Positions 6,709-16,446 of a stretch of DNA of 64,000 bases are shown here, in pieces. The stretch comes from Thermus sp. CCB_US3_UF1 (lineage in GTDB: Bacteria; Deinococcota; Deinococci; Deinococcales; Thermaceae), in assembly GCF_000236585.1 (NCBI RefSeq), contig NC_017278.1, positions 682,001 to 746,000 of the forward strand, given 5' to 3'. Under the pieces are notes generated by a model. That model saw only the letters and a program-made list of their open reading frames with translations. It was not told where the DNA came from and did no database searches. Position 1 is the stretch's first letter; each line of letters opens with the position of its first letter. A program made the translations under genes and the position numbers.

Positions 6709-7545
6709 CCGGGCGGCCTCCCCCGCAAGCCCCGGCAGGGTCTCGAGGTCCACCCCGGTGCGGAGGCCCCTGGCCTCCAGGAAGGGGAGGACCCTTTCCG
6801 TGGGCAGGTTGCCCACCAGCTCGTCCCCGGCGAAGGGGCACCCCCCCACCCCGGCCAGGGCCCCTTCCAGCCACAAGACCCCGGCCTCCAGCACGGCCTC
6901 CACCTTGGCCAAGACCCCCTCGGGCCGGGCGTGCAGGTGGGCCCCAAGCCCTTCGGGGCCAAACCGCTCCACGGCCTTTTGCAGCACGGCGAAAATCCTT
7001 TCCGGCTCCGCCAGGCCGTAGGTGTCCGCCAGGGCGATCTCCCCCACCCCCACTTCCCTTAGGCGGGCGATGGCCTCCAAGACTCTTTCCGCGTCCCACG
7101 GGTCCCCGTAGGGGTTGCCGAAGGCCATGGAGAGGTAGACCACGAGGCCAAGCCGCCCTCGGGTGGCCCGGACCATCTCCGCCACCAGGGGCCAGGACTC
7201 CTCCAGGGAGCGGTTGGTGTTTCTGCGCTGGAAGGTTTCCGAAAGGGAGAAGGGATAGCCCACGTGGGTGAGGTTTTGGGTAGCTAGGGCCCGCTCCAGC
7301 CCCTTCTCGTTGGCCACGATGGCCAGATAGGTGCGGCCTTGGGGTGGGGGCAGGGCGGCGAGGACCTCTTCCGCGTCGGCCATCTGGGGCACCCACCTGG
7401 GGGAGACGAAGCTGGTCAGGTCCAGGTGGCGGAAGCCAGCCGCAAGGAGCTTCTCCAGGAAGGCCACCTTCTCCTCGGTGGGAATGAAGCGGCTAAACCC
7501 CTGCCAGGCGTCCCGGGGGCATTCCACCCACTTCACGGCGCCCAT
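6688..7545 (-). CDS. mvaB: Hydroxymethylglutaryl-CoA lyase
   Basis: The enzyme cleaves HMG-CoA to acetoacetate and acetyl-CoA, the last step of leucine breakdown. The 285-residue protein has the DRE-TIM barrel layout, with VECPRDAWQ at the N-terminus corresponding to the catalytic R-D pair, metal-binding HLHARP, and the signature GVGGCPFAGDELVGN containing the catalytic cysteine. It lies four bases after the acyl-CoA carboxylase beta gene and is probably co-transcribed with it, which supports the lyase over a related isopropylmalate-type enzyme. The 3' end overlaps the convergent gene at 6298. Confidence 0.88.
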   Translation of the reverse strand: MGAVKWVECPRDAWQGFSRFIPTEEKVAFLEKLLAAGFRHLDLTSFVSPRWVPQMADAEEVLAALPPPQGRTYLAIVANEKGLERALATQNLTHVGYPFSLSETFQRRNTNRSLEESWPLVAEMVRATRGRLGLVVYLSMAFGNPYGDPWDAERVLEAIARLREVGVGEIALADTYGLAEPERIFAVLQKAVERFGPEGLGAHLHARPEGVLAKVEAVLEAGVLWLEGALAGVGGCPFAGDELVGNLPTERVLPFLEARGLRTGVDLETLPGLAGEAARLRALYG

Positions 7546-7549
7546 GGCC

Positions 7550-9211
7550 TCACACCTGGAAGACCCCTACCCGGAAAGGCTCCATTTCCGGGTTCAGGGC
7601 GCAGGCCTCGAGGGCCTTGATAAGCCACTTCCGGGTTTCGTGGGGGAAGATCACCCCGTCCACCCAGAGCCTGGCCGCGGCGTACCGGGGGTCCAGGGTT
7701 TCCTCGTAGCGGCCCTTGATGCGCTCGTAAAGCTCCTTTAGGTCCTCGTCCGAGGGCTCCTTGCCCTCCCGCTTGAGCTTCTCCACCTCCAGTTCCAAAA
7801 GGGTTTTGGCCGCCTGGGCCCCGCCCATGACCGCGTACTTGGCGCTGGGCCAGGCGAAAAGGAAGCGGGGGCCATAGGCCTTGCCCGCCAGGGCGTAGTT
7901 GCCCGCGCCGAAGGAGCCCCCCAGGATCAGGGTGATCTTGGGCACCCGGGAGTTGGACACCGCGTTCACCAGCTTGGCTCCCCGCCGGATGATCCCCGCC
8001 TGTTCCGCCTCCTTGCCCACCATGAAGCCGGAAACGTCCTGGAGGAAGAGGAGGGGGATGCCCACCTGGTTCACCTCCAGGATGAAGCGGGCGGCCTTGT
8101 CCGCCGCCTCGGGGTAGATGACCCCGCCCACCTCAATCCGCCCCTTCTTCTTCAGGACCAGGCGCTGGTTGCCCACGATGCCCACCGGGAAGCCGCCAAT
8201 CCGGGCGAAGCCCGTGACCAGGGTCTCCCCGTACCCCCCCTTGTACTCCAAGAACTCCGAGCCGTCCACCAGGCGGGCGATCACCTCCCGTAGATCGTAG
8301 GGCCGGGAGCCATCGGGGGCCACCAGGCCGTAGAGGTCCTCGGGCGGATACCGGGGTTCTTGGGGCTCCTTCCGCCCCTCGGCCCAAGGGGCCAGGCGGG
8401 GGGGCGGGTAGAGGGCGGCGAGCTTCCGGATGCGCTCCAGGGCGGCCTCGTCCGTGGGCTCGTAGAAGTCCACGGTGCCAGAGACCTCCGCGTGCATCCG
8501 GGCCCCCCCCAGCTCCTCCGAGGAGACCTCCTGCCCGATGGCCGCCTTCACCAGGGCGGGCCCGGCCAGGTAGAGGCCGCTCCCCTCGGTCATGAGGAGG
8601 ATATCGGTCATCACCGGCAGGTAGGCCCCCCCGGCCACGCAGTTGCCCATGATGGCCGAGATCTGGGGGATGCCCAGGGCGGACATGCGGGCGTTGAGGT
8701 AGAAGATGCGGCCAAAGTCGTCCTGGTCGGGGAAGACCTCGTCCTGAAGGGGCAGGAAGACCCCGGCGGAGTCCACCAGGTAAACGGTGGGGATGCGGTT
8801 TTCCAGGGCGATGGTCTGGGCCCGGATGACCTTTTTGGCGGTGATGGGGAAGAAGGCCCCGGCCTTCACCGTGGCGTCGTTGGCGATGATCATCCAGTCC
8901 CGGCCCGCGATCCGTCCCAGGCCCGTCACCACCCCGCCCGCGGGGGCCCCGCCCCACTCCCCGTACATCCCGTACCCGGCAAAGGCCATGAGCTCGTAGA
9001 ACTCCGTTCCCGGGTCAATGAGGCGGGCGATGCGTTCCCGGGCCGTGAGGCGTCCCTTTTGGTGTTGCCGCTCCACCGCCTTAGGGCCCCCGCCTTGGCG
9101 CACCCTTTCCAGGCTTTCCTTGAAATCCCGTACCAGGGCCACCCAGGCATCCTTGTTGGCCTTCTGCCCCGGGTCCTCGAGGGGGAGCTTGTGGGCGCGT
9201 TCGCCTGGCAT
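7550..9211 (-). CDS. Acyl-CoA carboxylase carboxyltransferase (beta) subunit, probably methylcrotonyl-CoA carboxylase
   Basis: The 553-residue protein is a biotin-dependent carboxyltransferase with two crotonase-like halves (for example GGVVTGLGRIAGRDWMIIANDATVKAG, and VSGFMVGKEAEQAGIIRRGAKLV with GGSFGAGNYALAGKAYGPRF). Length and motifs fit methylcrotonyl-CoA or geranyl-CoA carboxylase beta better than AccD or propionyl-CoA carboxylase. The HMG-CoA lyase gene next to it points to leucine catabolism. The biotin-carrying alpha subunit is not in this window. The ATG at 9211 follows TATACT by six bases with no ribosome binding site. Confidence 0.85.
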   Translation of the reverse strand: MPGERAHKLPLEDPGQKANKDAWVALVRDFKESLERVRQGGGPKAVERQHQKGRLTARERIARLIDPGTEFYELMAFAGYGMYGEWGGAPAGGVVTGLGRIAGRDWMIIANDATVKAGAFFPITAKKVIRAQTIALENRIPTVYLVDSAGVFLPLQDEVFPDQDDFGRIFYLNARMSALGIPQISAIMGNCVAGGAYLPVMTDILLMTEGSGLYLAGPALVKAAIGQEVSSEELGGARMHAEVSGTVDFYEPTDEAALERIRKLAALYPPPRLAPWAEGRKEPQEPRYPPEDLYGLVAPDGSRPYDLREVIARLVDGSEFLEYKGGYGETLVTGFARIGGFPVGIVGNQRLVLKKKGRIEVGGVIYPEAADKAARFILEVNQVGIPLLFLQDVSGFMVGKEAEQAGIIRRGAKLVNAVSNSRVPKITLILGGSFGAGNYALAGKAYGPRFLFAWPSAKYAVMGGAQAAKTLLELEVEKLKREGKEPSDEDLKELYERIKGRYEETLDPRYAAARLWVDGVIFPHETRKWLIKALEACALNPEMEPFRVGVFQV

Positions 9212-9217
9212 GCCCCA

Positions 9218-9223
9218 AGTATA
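9218..9223 (-). promoter_or_regulatory. Leaderless -10 of the carboxylase gene
   Basis: TATACT on the minus strand stands six bases before the ATG at 9211. Confidence 0.6.
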
Positions 9224-9265
9224 ACGCTTTTATGCTCCATCGGAGAAAAGCGTGGGAGGAGGGGC

Positions 9266-9730
9266 CTAGGGCGGGCAGGGGGCCTGGACCTTGGCCTTTT
9301 GCTCCTGGGCCTGGCGCCGGGCCTCCCGGTCCACCCGCCCGTTCTCCGGGTGGCCGGCATGCCCCCGCACCCAGTGGAAGCGTACCCGGTGGCCCGCCAT
9401 GGCCTGCAGGAGGGCCTGCCACAGGTCCTGGTTCTTGACCGGCTTCCCCTCCCGGGTGCGCCAGCCGTTCTTTGCCCAGCGCTCCAGCCAGCCCTCGTCC
9501 AGGGCCTTCTGCAGGTACTGGCTGTCCGTGTAGAGGTCCACCTCGCAGGGCTCCTTGAGGGCCCTGAGCCCCTCCAGGGCCGCGGTGAGCTCCATGCGGT
9601 TGTTGGTGGTGCAGGCCTCCCCCCCAAAGAGGAGTTTCTCCCGCCCGGCGTAGCGCAAAAGGGCCGCCCACCCTCCGGGCCCGGGGTTGCCCAGGGAGGC
9701 CCCGTCGGTGAAAAGCTCCACCCGCTTCAC
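9266..9730 (-). CDS. rnhA: Ribonuclease HI
   Basis: It cleaves RNA in RNA-DNA hybrids, removing Okazaki primers and R-loops. The 154-residue protein closely matches Thermus RNase HI: Asp9 (LFTDGAS), Glu47 (NNRMEL), Asp69 (YTDSQY) and the Asp of GRVDREAR form the metal-binding site, and GHAGHPEN is the handle-side histidine loop. The start is GTG 9730. A TAGAAT hexamer lies nine bases upstream and overlaps the stop of the VOC gene, so it may have its own promoter besides read-through from the genes before it. Confidence 0.95.
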   Translation of the reverse strand: MKRVELFTDGASLGNPGPGGWAALLRYAGREKLLFGGEACTTNNRMELTAALEGLRALKEPCEVDLYTDSQYLQKALDEGWLERWAKNGWRTREGKPVKNQDLWQALLQAMAGHRVRFHWVRGHAGHPENGRVDREARRQAQEQKAKVQAPCPP

Positions 9731-9737
9731 CGCCCGG

Positions 9738-10118
9738 CTATTCTAAGCCCCAGATGCTGGCCGGGGCCAGCTCCACCAGGTTCCCCTCGGGGTCGCGGGT
9801 GTAGAGGCTTTTCCCTTTGGGCCACTGGGCCCACCACACGGGGAAGCCCGCCGCCAGGAGGCGCCTTTCCCAAAGGGGAAGCTCCTCTTCCGCCACGCGG
9901 AAGGCCACGTGAACGCTGCCCCGGGCCCCGTGGGGCGGGAGGGTTTCGTCCCCTTCCGTGAGCTCGGGGTTGAAGACCAGGAACACCCCCCGCCCGGCGC
10001 GGAAGAAGGCGTGCCGGGGAGGCTTGAACTGGAAGCAGGGGAGACCCAGAACCCCCTCGTAAAAGGCCCGCGCCCCCTCCAGGTCCCGGGCGTAGACCGA
10101 GGTTTCCAGGACCTCCAC
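9738..10118 (-). CDS. VOC/glyoxalase-fold protein
   Basis: The 126-residue protein has two beta-alpha-beta-beta-beta modules of the vicinal-oxygen-chelate fold. VYARDLEGARAFYEGVLGL is the first, GSVHVAFRV carries a metal-ligand histidine, and LYTRDPEGNLVELA carries the C-terminal glutamate. Family members include glyoxalase I, fosfomycin-resistance proteins and extradiol dioxygenases, so the reaction is not fixed. Its GTG start follows the stop of the GYD-domain gene by one base, so they share a transcript. Confidence 0.8.
   Translation of the reverse strand: MEVLETSVYARDLEGARAFYEGVLGLPCFQFKPPRHAFFRAGRGVFLVFNPELTEGDETLPPHGARGSVHVAFRVAEEELPLWERRLLAAGFPVWWAQWPKGKSLYTRDPEGNLVELAPASIWGLE
9740..9745 (-). 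promoter_or_regulatory. Possible -10 of rnhA inside the end of the VOC gene
   Basis: TAGAAT on the minus strand overlaps the last codons of the VOC gene and ends nine bases before the rnhA GTG. Confidence 0.35.
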
Positions 10119-10119
10119 C

Positions 10120-10407
10120 TTACTTGAGCTTGGCGATGAGGTCGGCCACGGGGATGGCCTCCAGGGTGGTGGTCTTGACGCTGCCCCTGGAGGCCAGGTG
10201 GAGCATGGCCCGGGCCACGCTGGTGGCGTCCGCCGCCTCCACGATGTTCACGAAGTCGTAAGGGCCCAAGACGGCGTACTGGGCCACCACCTTGACCCCA
10301 AAGTCCCTTTCCAGCTCCTGGTTGACCTCCTTGATCCGCTCGGGGTTCTTCACCAGGGTCTCGGCGCCGTCGTCCGTCAGGGTGCTGAGGACGATGAAGG
10401 TGGGCAT
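10120..10407 (-). CDS. GYD-domain protein
   Basis: The 95-residue protein matches the GYD family (YAVLGPYDFVNIVEAAD is its signature region), a ferredoxin-like small fold related to the dimeric alpha/beta barrel and AsnC effector domains. Its biochemical role is unknown. It has a true leader: TAGACT at 10429-10434 and then an AAAGGAGG ribosome binding site before the ATG. A 14-base perfect palindrome lies just upstream, over the place of a -35 box, so repression or activation there is likely. The VOC gene follows with a one-base gap. Confidence 0.82.
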   Translation of the reverse strand: MPTFIVLSTLTDDGAETLVKNPERIKEVNQELERDFGVKVVAQYAVLGPYDFVNIVEAADATSVARAMLHLASRGSVKTTTLEAIPVADLIAKLK

Positions 10408-10428
10408 CCTTGGCCTCCTTTCCCTTCC

Positions 10429-10457
10429 AGTCTACCCCTGGGGGGACCTCGAGGTCC
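10429..10457 (-). promoter_or_regulatory. Promoter of the GYD gene with an operator-like palindrome
   Basis: The -10 hexamer TAGACT is at 10434-10429 on the minus strand. The 14-base palindrome GGACCTCGAGGTCC at 10444-10457 covers the -35 position. It contains the only intergenic copy I found of the octamer CCTCGAGG. Confidence 0.45.
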
Positions 10458-10497
10458 ACCCTGGCCCTGAGCCCCCTGGGGCTTGGCCCTTTTCCCC

Positions 10498-12009
10498 TCA
10501 CTCCCACTCTATGGTGGCCGGGGGCTTGGAGGTGATGTCGTAGACCACCCGGCCTATCTCGGGCACCCTGCGGGTGATGCGCCGGGCCACCTCGTCCAGG
10601 AACTCCAGGGGCAGCCTGGCCCAGTCGGCGGTCATGAAGTCCTCGGTGGTCACCGCCCGCAGGGCCAGGACATAGCCGTACTTGCGCTCATCCCCCGCCA
10701 CCCCCACGCTGCGCAAGGGGGTGAGGACGGCCAGGGCCTGGGCCACCTGGCCGTAAAGGCCCCACTCCCGGAGAAGGCTCGTGAAGAGGTCGTCCGCCTG
10801 GCGCAGGATGGAGAGGCGCTCCTCCGTCACCTCCCCCAGGATGCGCACCGCCAGCCCCGGCCCGGGGAAGGGGTGGCGGAGGCGGATGGGGTCGGGAAGG
10901 CCCAGGAGGAGGGCCAGTTCCCGCACCTCGTCCTTGAAGAGAAGGCGGAAGGGTTCTAGGAGCTCAAACCCCAGGTCCTCGGGCAGGCCCCCCACGTTGT
11001 GGTGGCTTTTGATCTTGGCCGCCCCGTGTCCGCCCGCGGACTCAATCACGTCGGGGTAAAGGGTGCCCTGGGCCAGGAAGCGGAAGGGGCCTTCCTCCCG
11101 GGCCACCCCGGAGAAGACCTCCACGAAGGCCCGCCCGATGATCTTGCGCTTCTCCTCGGGGTCTTCCACCCCCTTGAGGGCCTTTAGGAAGCGCCCCTTG
11201 GCCTCCACCACCCGGAGGTTTACCCCCAAGGCCCTTAGGGCCCCTTCCACCTCCTCCCGCTCCCCCAGGCGCAGGAGGCCGTGGTCCACGAAGACGGCCA
11301 GGTGGTCCACCCCGGCCTTGGCCAGGAGGAGGGCCAGGGTGCTGGAGTCCACCCCCCCGGAAAGGGCCAGGAGCACCCGCTCCCCTCCCACCCGTTCCCG
11401 CACCTCCCGCACCCTTTCCTCCAGGATGTGCTCCGGGGTCCAGTCCCGCCGGACCCCGGCCAACTCCAGGAAGTTTTCCAGCATCTGCATCCCCTTGGGG
11501 GTGTGGGCCACCTCGGGGTGGAACTGCACGGCGAAGGTTTTGCCGTCTGGGGCCTCCATGGCCGCCACGGGGTTCTCCTCGGTTTCCCCGGAAACGCGCC
11601 AGCCCGGGGGGAGCTCGGTGACGGCGTCCTGGTGGCTCATCCAGACCTGCACCTCCCCCTCCAGGCCGCGGAAGAGGGGGCCGGTGTGGCGGGTCAGGAG
11701 GGCCTTGCCGTACTCGGCCCGGCCCGCCCGCTCCACCTTTCCCCCGAGCTCCTGGGCCAGGAGCTGCATCCCGTAGCAGATGCCCAGGGTGGGCAGGCCC
11801 AGGCGGAGCACCCGGGGGTCGGGCCTGGGGGCGTGGGGGTCAAAGACGCTGTTGGGTCCCCCGGACAGGATGAGGGCCTGGGGGTTATGCCTCAGGACCT
11901 CCTCCAGGGGGGCCGTGCCCGGGAGAATGAGGGAGAAGGCCCGGAGTTCCCGGAGCCTGCGGGCGATGAGCCGGGTGTACTGGGAGCCGAAGTCCAGCAC
12001 CAGGACCAT
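10498..12009 (-). CDS. guaA: GMP synthase (glutamine-hydrolysing)
   Basis: It aminates XMP to GMP using glutamine and ATP, the last step of guanine nucleotide synthesis. The 503-residue protein starts [18 protein letters not shown]. The class I amidotransferase domain has [10 protein letters not shown] with its cysteine and [12 protein letters not shown] with its histidine. The ATP-pyrophosphatase domain carries [11 protein letters not shown], and the dimerisation domain ends KPPATIEWE. The ATG at 12009 is seven bases after TAGACT and has no ribosome binding site. It diverges from luxS. Confidence 0.97.
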   Translation of the reverse strand: MVLVLDFGSQYTRLIARRLRELRAFSLILPGTAPLEEVLRHNPQALILSGGPNSVFDPHAPRPDPRVLRLGLPTLGICYGMQLLAQELGGKVERAGRAEYGKALLTRHTGPLFRGLEGEVQVWMSHQDAVTELPPGWRVSGETEENPVAAMEAPDGKTFAVQFHPEVAHTPKGMQMLENFLELAGVRRDWTPEHILEERVREVRERVGGERVLLALSGGVDSSTLALLLAKAGVDHLAVFVDHGLLRLGEREEVEGALRALGVNLRVVEAKGRFLKALKGVEDPEEKRKIIGRAFVEVFSGVAREEGPFRFLAQGTLYPDVIESAGGHGAAKIKSHHNVGGLPEDLGFELLEPFRLLFKDEVRELALLLGLPDPIRLRHPFPGPGLAVRILGEVTEERLSILRQADDLFTSLLREWGLYGQVAQALAVLTPLRSVGVAGDERKYGYVLALRAVTTEDFMTADWARLPLEFLDEVARRITRRVPEIGRVVYDITSKPPATIEWE

Positions 12010-12016
12010 GGAGGCC

Positions 12017-12034
12017 AGTCTACCAGGGTAGGAT
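12017..12034. promoter_or_regulatory. Back-to-back leaderless promoters of guaA and luxS
   Basis: AGTCTA (12017-12022) gives TAGACT on the minus strand, seven bases before the guaA ATG. TAGGAT (12029-12034) is six bases before the luxS ATG. The spacing between hexamers is six bases, the same as in the pair at 5747-5764. Confidence 0.55.
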
Positions 12035-12040
12035 GGGGCC

Positions 12041-12508
12041 ATGGCCGAGGTGGAAAGCTTTGCCCTGGACCACACCAAGGTGCGGGCCCCCTATGTGCGC
12101 CTGGCGGGCCGGAAGCCCCTCGGGGGAGGGGTGGTGGAGAAGTACGATCTGAGGCTGGCCCAACCCAACCGGGAGGCCATCCCCACCGCCAGCCTCCACA
12201 CCCTGGAGCACCTCCTGGCGGGGTACCTGAGGGACCACCTGGAAGGGGTCATAGACCTTTCCCCCATGGGGTGCCGCACCGGCTTCTACCTGGTGGCGGA
12301 AGGCCCCCTGGGGGAGGAGGCGGTTCTGGTGGCCCTGGAGCGGGCCCTGCGCGACGTTTTGGTCCACCAGGGGCCCATCCCCGGGGCGGGCTTCCGGGCG
12401 TGCGGCAACTACCGGGACCACGACCTCCAAGGGGCCAAGGCCTGGGCGGAAAAGGTCCTCCGGGAGGGCCTAAAGGTCCAGCCCACGGTTCCCCTGGAGG
12501 GGGCATGA
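12041..12508 (+). CDS. luxS: S-ribosylhomocysteine lyase
   Basis: It splits S-ribosylhomocysteine to homocysteine and DPD, the AI-2 precursor, as part of the activated methyl cycle. The 155-residue protein has the metal motif HTLEH at 53-57, the catalytic cysteine 78 in GCRTGFY, and cysteine 121 in ACGNYRDHD as third metal ligand. The ATG at 12041 has TAGGAT six bases before it. Its stop overlaps the start of mtnN as ATGA, so the two consecutive enzymes of SAH recycling are co-translated. Confidence 0.95.
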   Translation: MAEVESFALDHTKVRAPYVRLAGRKPLGGGVVEKYDLRLAQPNREAIPTASLHTLEHLLAGYLRDHLEGVIDLSPMGCRTGFYLVAEGPLGEEAVLVALERALRDVLVHQGPIPGAGFRACGNYRDHDLQGAKAWAEKVLREGLKVQPTVPLEGA

Positions 12509-13167
12509 CCGCCTTCTTCGCCGCCGAGCCCGAGGAGGCCCGGGCCCTGCGCCAGGCCCTGGGGGCGGAGGAAACCCTGGAAGCCCCCTTTCCCCTCCAC
12601 CTGGGACCAGGGGTTCTGGTGGCGGAAACGGGGGTGGGGAAGGTGGCGGCGGCCATGGCCGTGGCCCACGTCCTCACCCGTTTTGCCCCAGAGGCAGGCT
12701 TTTTCCTGGGGGTGGCGGGGGCCCTGGACCCCGGGCTTAGGGCCTTGGACCTCCTCCTGGCCGAGCGGGCGGTGCAGTGGGATGTGGACCTCACCCCCTT
12801 TGGCCGGGCGCCGGGGGAGACCGCTTTGGGCCTGCGGTTTTTCCCCTCGGACCCCCTCCTCCTGGGGCGGGCTGAGGCCGCGGCCCGGGCCCTGGGCTTT
12901 TCCGCCCGCCGGGGGGTGGTGGCCACGGGGGACCGGTTTCTGGCCTCCCGGGAAGAGGCGGAAAGGCTGAGAGCGCTCCACGGGGCCAGCGCCGTGGAGA
13001 TGGAGGGGGCGGCGGCCCTCATGGTGGCCTGGCGCTTCCGCCGCCCCATGGCCCTGGTGCGGGCCGTGACCGACGGGGCAGGGGAGGGGGCAGCGGCAGA
13101 CTTCCAGGCCTTTTTGGAGGAGGCCTCGAGGCGCCTCGGCCTCCTGGCCCGGGCCCTCGTATACTGA
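12505..13167 (+). CDS. mtnN: 5'-methylthioadenosine/S-adenosylhomocysteine nucleosidase
   Basis: It removes adenine from SAH and methylthioadenosine, producing the substrate of LuxS. The 220-residue protein has the nucleosidase features FAAEPEE with an early catalytic glutamate, the purine-site motif SAVEMEGAA and the active aspartate in RAVTDGAGE. It is somewhat diverged from enterobacterial Pfs, with a shortened N-terminal part. It overlaps luxS by ATGA. The end of the gene, GTATACTGA, contains the TATACT hexamer that may drive prs. Confidence 0.9.
   Translation: MTAFFAAEPEEARALRQALGAEETLEAPFPLHLGPGVLVAETGVGKVAAAMAVAHVLTRFAPEAGFFLGVAGALDPGLRALDLLLAERAVQWDVDLTPFGRAPGETALGLRFFPSDPLLLGRAEAAARALGFSARRGVVATGDRFLASREEAERLRALHGASAVEMEGAAALMVAWRFRRPMALVRAVTDGAGEGAAADFQAFLEEASRRLGLLARALVY
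13160..13165 (+). promoter_or_regulatory. Possible -10 of prs inside the end of mtnN
   Basis: TATACT spans the last codons of mtnN and the first base of its stop. Transcription would start near 13172, giving a leader of about 11 bases before the prs ATG. Confidence 0.4.
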
Positions 13168-13182
13168 GTGGGGGACCCCGCC

Positions 13183-14106
13183 ATGGGAATCCGGCTCTTC
13201 ACCGGGAGCGCCCACCCGGACCTGGCCCGGCGGGTGGCCGAGGCCCTGGGGGTGCCTTTGGGACAGGCCCTGGTGGACCGCTTCCCCGACGGGGAGGTGC
13301 GGGTAAGGCTCTTGGAGAGCGTACGGGGGGATGATGTCTACCTCATCCAGCCCACCTCGCCCCCGGTGAACGACCACCTCATGGAGCTCCTCCTCCTGGC
13401 CGATGCCGCCCGCAGGAGCTCGGCGGGGCGCATCAACGCCGTCATCCCCTACTTCGGCTACGCCCGCCAGGACAAGCAGACCGAGGGGCGGGAGCCGGTG
13501 AGCGCCAAGCTGGTGGCCAACCTCCTGGAGGCCGTGGGGATCCACCGGGTGGTTGCCATTGACCTCCACGCCCCCCAGATCCAGGGCTTCTTTGACATCC
13601 CCGTGGACCACCTTTCCGCCGTGCGCCTCTTCGCCCGCTACCTGCGGGAGCGGGGGTATGGGGAAAACGCCGTGGTGGTCTCCCCGGACGCGGGCCGGGC
13701 CGAGGAGGCCCGCAGGCTTTCCGAGCGCCTGGGCCTCCCCTTCGCCATGCTGGCCAAGCGCCGCCACGGGCCGCGGGAGACCGAGGTCACCTACGTGATC
13801 GGGGACGTGGCGGGCAAGCGGCCCTTGGTGGTGGACGATATCGTCTCCACCGGGGGGACGATACGCCGGGGGGTGGAGGCCCTCCTCCAGGCGGGGGCCT
13901 TGCCCGAGGTGGTGGTCCTGGCCACCCACCCCGTCCTAGTGGGGGGGGCCAAGGAGAACCTGGCCCACCCCGCCATCCGCGAGGTGGTCTTCACCGATAC
14001 CATCCCCTTGAGGGATGGCGGGTACACCGTCCTTTCCACCGCCGAGCTTCTGGCCCAGGCCATCCGCCACGTGCATACCAACCAGTCGGTAAGCGCCCTC
14101 ATCTGA
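13183..14106 (+). CDS. prs: Ribose-phosphate pyrophosphokinase (PRPP synthase)
   Basis: It makes PRPP from ribose 5-phosphate and ATP, feeding purine, pyrimidine, NAD and histidine synthesis. The 307-residue protein has FPDGEVRVRLLESVRGDDVYLIQPTSPPVND, the flexible-loop region YARQDKQ, DLHAPQIQGFFDIPVDHL, and the PRPP-binding loop VVDDIVSTGGTI. I chose the ATG at 13183 (MGIRLFTGS) because the family begins there. A GTG at 13168 would add five residues. Confidence 0.96.
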   Translation: MGIRLFTGSAHPDLARRVAEALGVPLGQALVDRFPDGEVRVRLLESVRGDDVYLIQPTSPPVNDHLMELLLLADAARRSSAGRINAVIPYFGYARQDKQTEGREPVSAKLVANLLEAVGIHRVVAIDLHAPQIQGFFDIPVDHLSAVRLFARYLRERGYGENAVVVSPDAGRAEEARRLSERLGLPFAMLAKRRHGPRETEVTYVIGDVAGKRPLVVDDIVSTGGTIRRGVEALLQAGALPEVVVLATHPVLVGGAKENLAHPAIREVVFTDTIPLRDGGYTVLSTAELLAQAIRHVHTNQSVSALI

Positions 14107-14180
14107 CCTAAGGTCTGGGGTTGTGGTAAGCTTTTTTTTGTGCGCCCCTTGGGGGGGCTTGGTTCATTTTGGGAGGAGCC
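14107..14180 (+). other. prs-rplY spacer with a T8 tract and a hairpin
   Basis: After the prs stop there is a small repeat GACCTAAGGTC, eight T residues (14132-14139) and a hairpin GCCCCTTGGGGGGC (about 14144-14157). A GGAGG ribosome binding site precedes rplY. A clear -10 could not be fixed. Confidence 0.4.
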
Positions 14181-14801
14181 ATGGAGTATCGCCTGAAGGC
14201 TTACTACCGGGAAGGGGAGCGGCCTAGCGCCTTGCGCCGGGCGGGCAAGCTCCCTGGGGTCATGTACAACAAGAGCCTGAACCGCAAGGTCTACGTGGAG
14301 CTGGGGGAGTTTGACAAGGTCTTCCGCCAGGCGGCCATCCACCACGTGATCGTGCTGGAGCTTCCCGACGGCCAGGAGCTCCCCACCCTGGTGCGCCAGG
14401 TGAACCTGGACAAGCGGAAGCGCCGCCCCGAGCACGTGGACTTCTACGTCCTCTCCGACGAGCCGGTGGAGATGTACATCCCCTTGCGCTTCGTGGGCAC
14501 GCCCCAGGGGGTGCGGGAGGGGGGTGTGTTGCAGGAGGTCCACCGGGACATCCTGGTGCGGGTCTCCCCCCGGAACATCCCCGAGTTCATTGAGGTGGAC
14601 GTTTCCGGCCTGGGCATTGGGGATAGCCTGCACGCCGCCGACCTGAAGCTCCCCGAGGGGGTGCGGCTTGCGGTTTCCCCGGAGGAGACCATCGCCGCGG
14701 TGGTGCCCCCTGAGGACGTGGAGAAGCTGGCCGCCGAGGCCCTCGAGGCCCCCGCCGAGCCCGAGGTCATCAAGAAGGGCAAGAAGGAGGAGGAGGCCTA
14801 G
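14181..14801 (+). CDS. rplY: 50S ribosomal protein bL25, TL5/CTC type
   Basis: It binds 5S rRNA in the large subunit. The 206-residue protein starts MEYRLKAYYREGERPSALRRAGKLPGVMYN and is nearly identical in layout to the Thermus TL5 protein: an N-terminal 5S-binding domain of about 90 residues, a C-terminal CTC domain, and a charged tail KKGKKEEEA. The ATG at 14181 has a GGAGG site six bases upstream; an in-frame ATG 12 bases earlier is less likely. A strong terminator-like hairpin follows before pth. Confidence 0.97.
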   Translation: MEYRLKAYYREGERPSALRRAGKLPGVMYNKSLNRKVYVELGEFDKVFRQAAIHHVIVLELPDGQELPTLVRQVNLDKRKRRPEHVDFYVLSDEPVEMYIPLRFVGTPQGVREGGVLQEVHRDILVRVSPRNIPEFIEVDVSGLGIGDSLHAADLKLPEGVRLAVSPEETIAAVVPPEDVEKLAAEALEAPAEPEVIKKGKKEEEA

Positions 14802-14812
14802 CCTCCCCCCTT

Positions 14813-14846
14813 GGGGGCGGGGGGCCAGGGCTCCCCGCCCCCTTTT
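14813..14846 (+). terminator. Strong terminator-like hairpin just before pth
   Basis: GGGGGCGGGG and CCCCGCCCCC form a ten-base-pair stem followed by TTTT, and the pth ATG comes only six bases after the T run. It may end rplY mRNA or act as an attenuator of pth. Confidence 0.75.
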
Positions 14847-14852
14847 GCGGCC

Positions 14853-16396
<1,544 letters not shown>

Positions 16397-16416
16397 AGCC
16401 CTGCCCCCTTTTCCTG

Positions 16417-16422
16417 TAGAAT
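16417..16422 (+). promoter_or_regulatory. Promoter of the sugar cluster
   Basis: TAGAAT at 16417-16422 is followed by a leader containing AAAGGAAAGGGGGG, a strong ribosome binding site, before the ATG at 16447. Confidence 0.5.
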
Positions 16423-16446
16423 GGACAGCAAAGGAAAGGGGGGCGT

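Noticed and set aside
10462-10495. Possible terminator hairpin in the spacer after guaA
   Set aside because: The AGCCCC/GGGGCT stem has a T run only on the plus strand, where no gene ends. For guaA, on the minus strand, there is no T tract.
11281-12504. An upstream extension of mtnN through luxS and guaA
   Set aside because: It covers luxS in another frame and guaA in antisense. Homology to nucleosidases begins only at 12505.
14107-14180. Riboswitch in the prs-rplY spacer
   Set aside because: Only 74 bases with a T tract and one short hairpin. No match to a known aptamer core.
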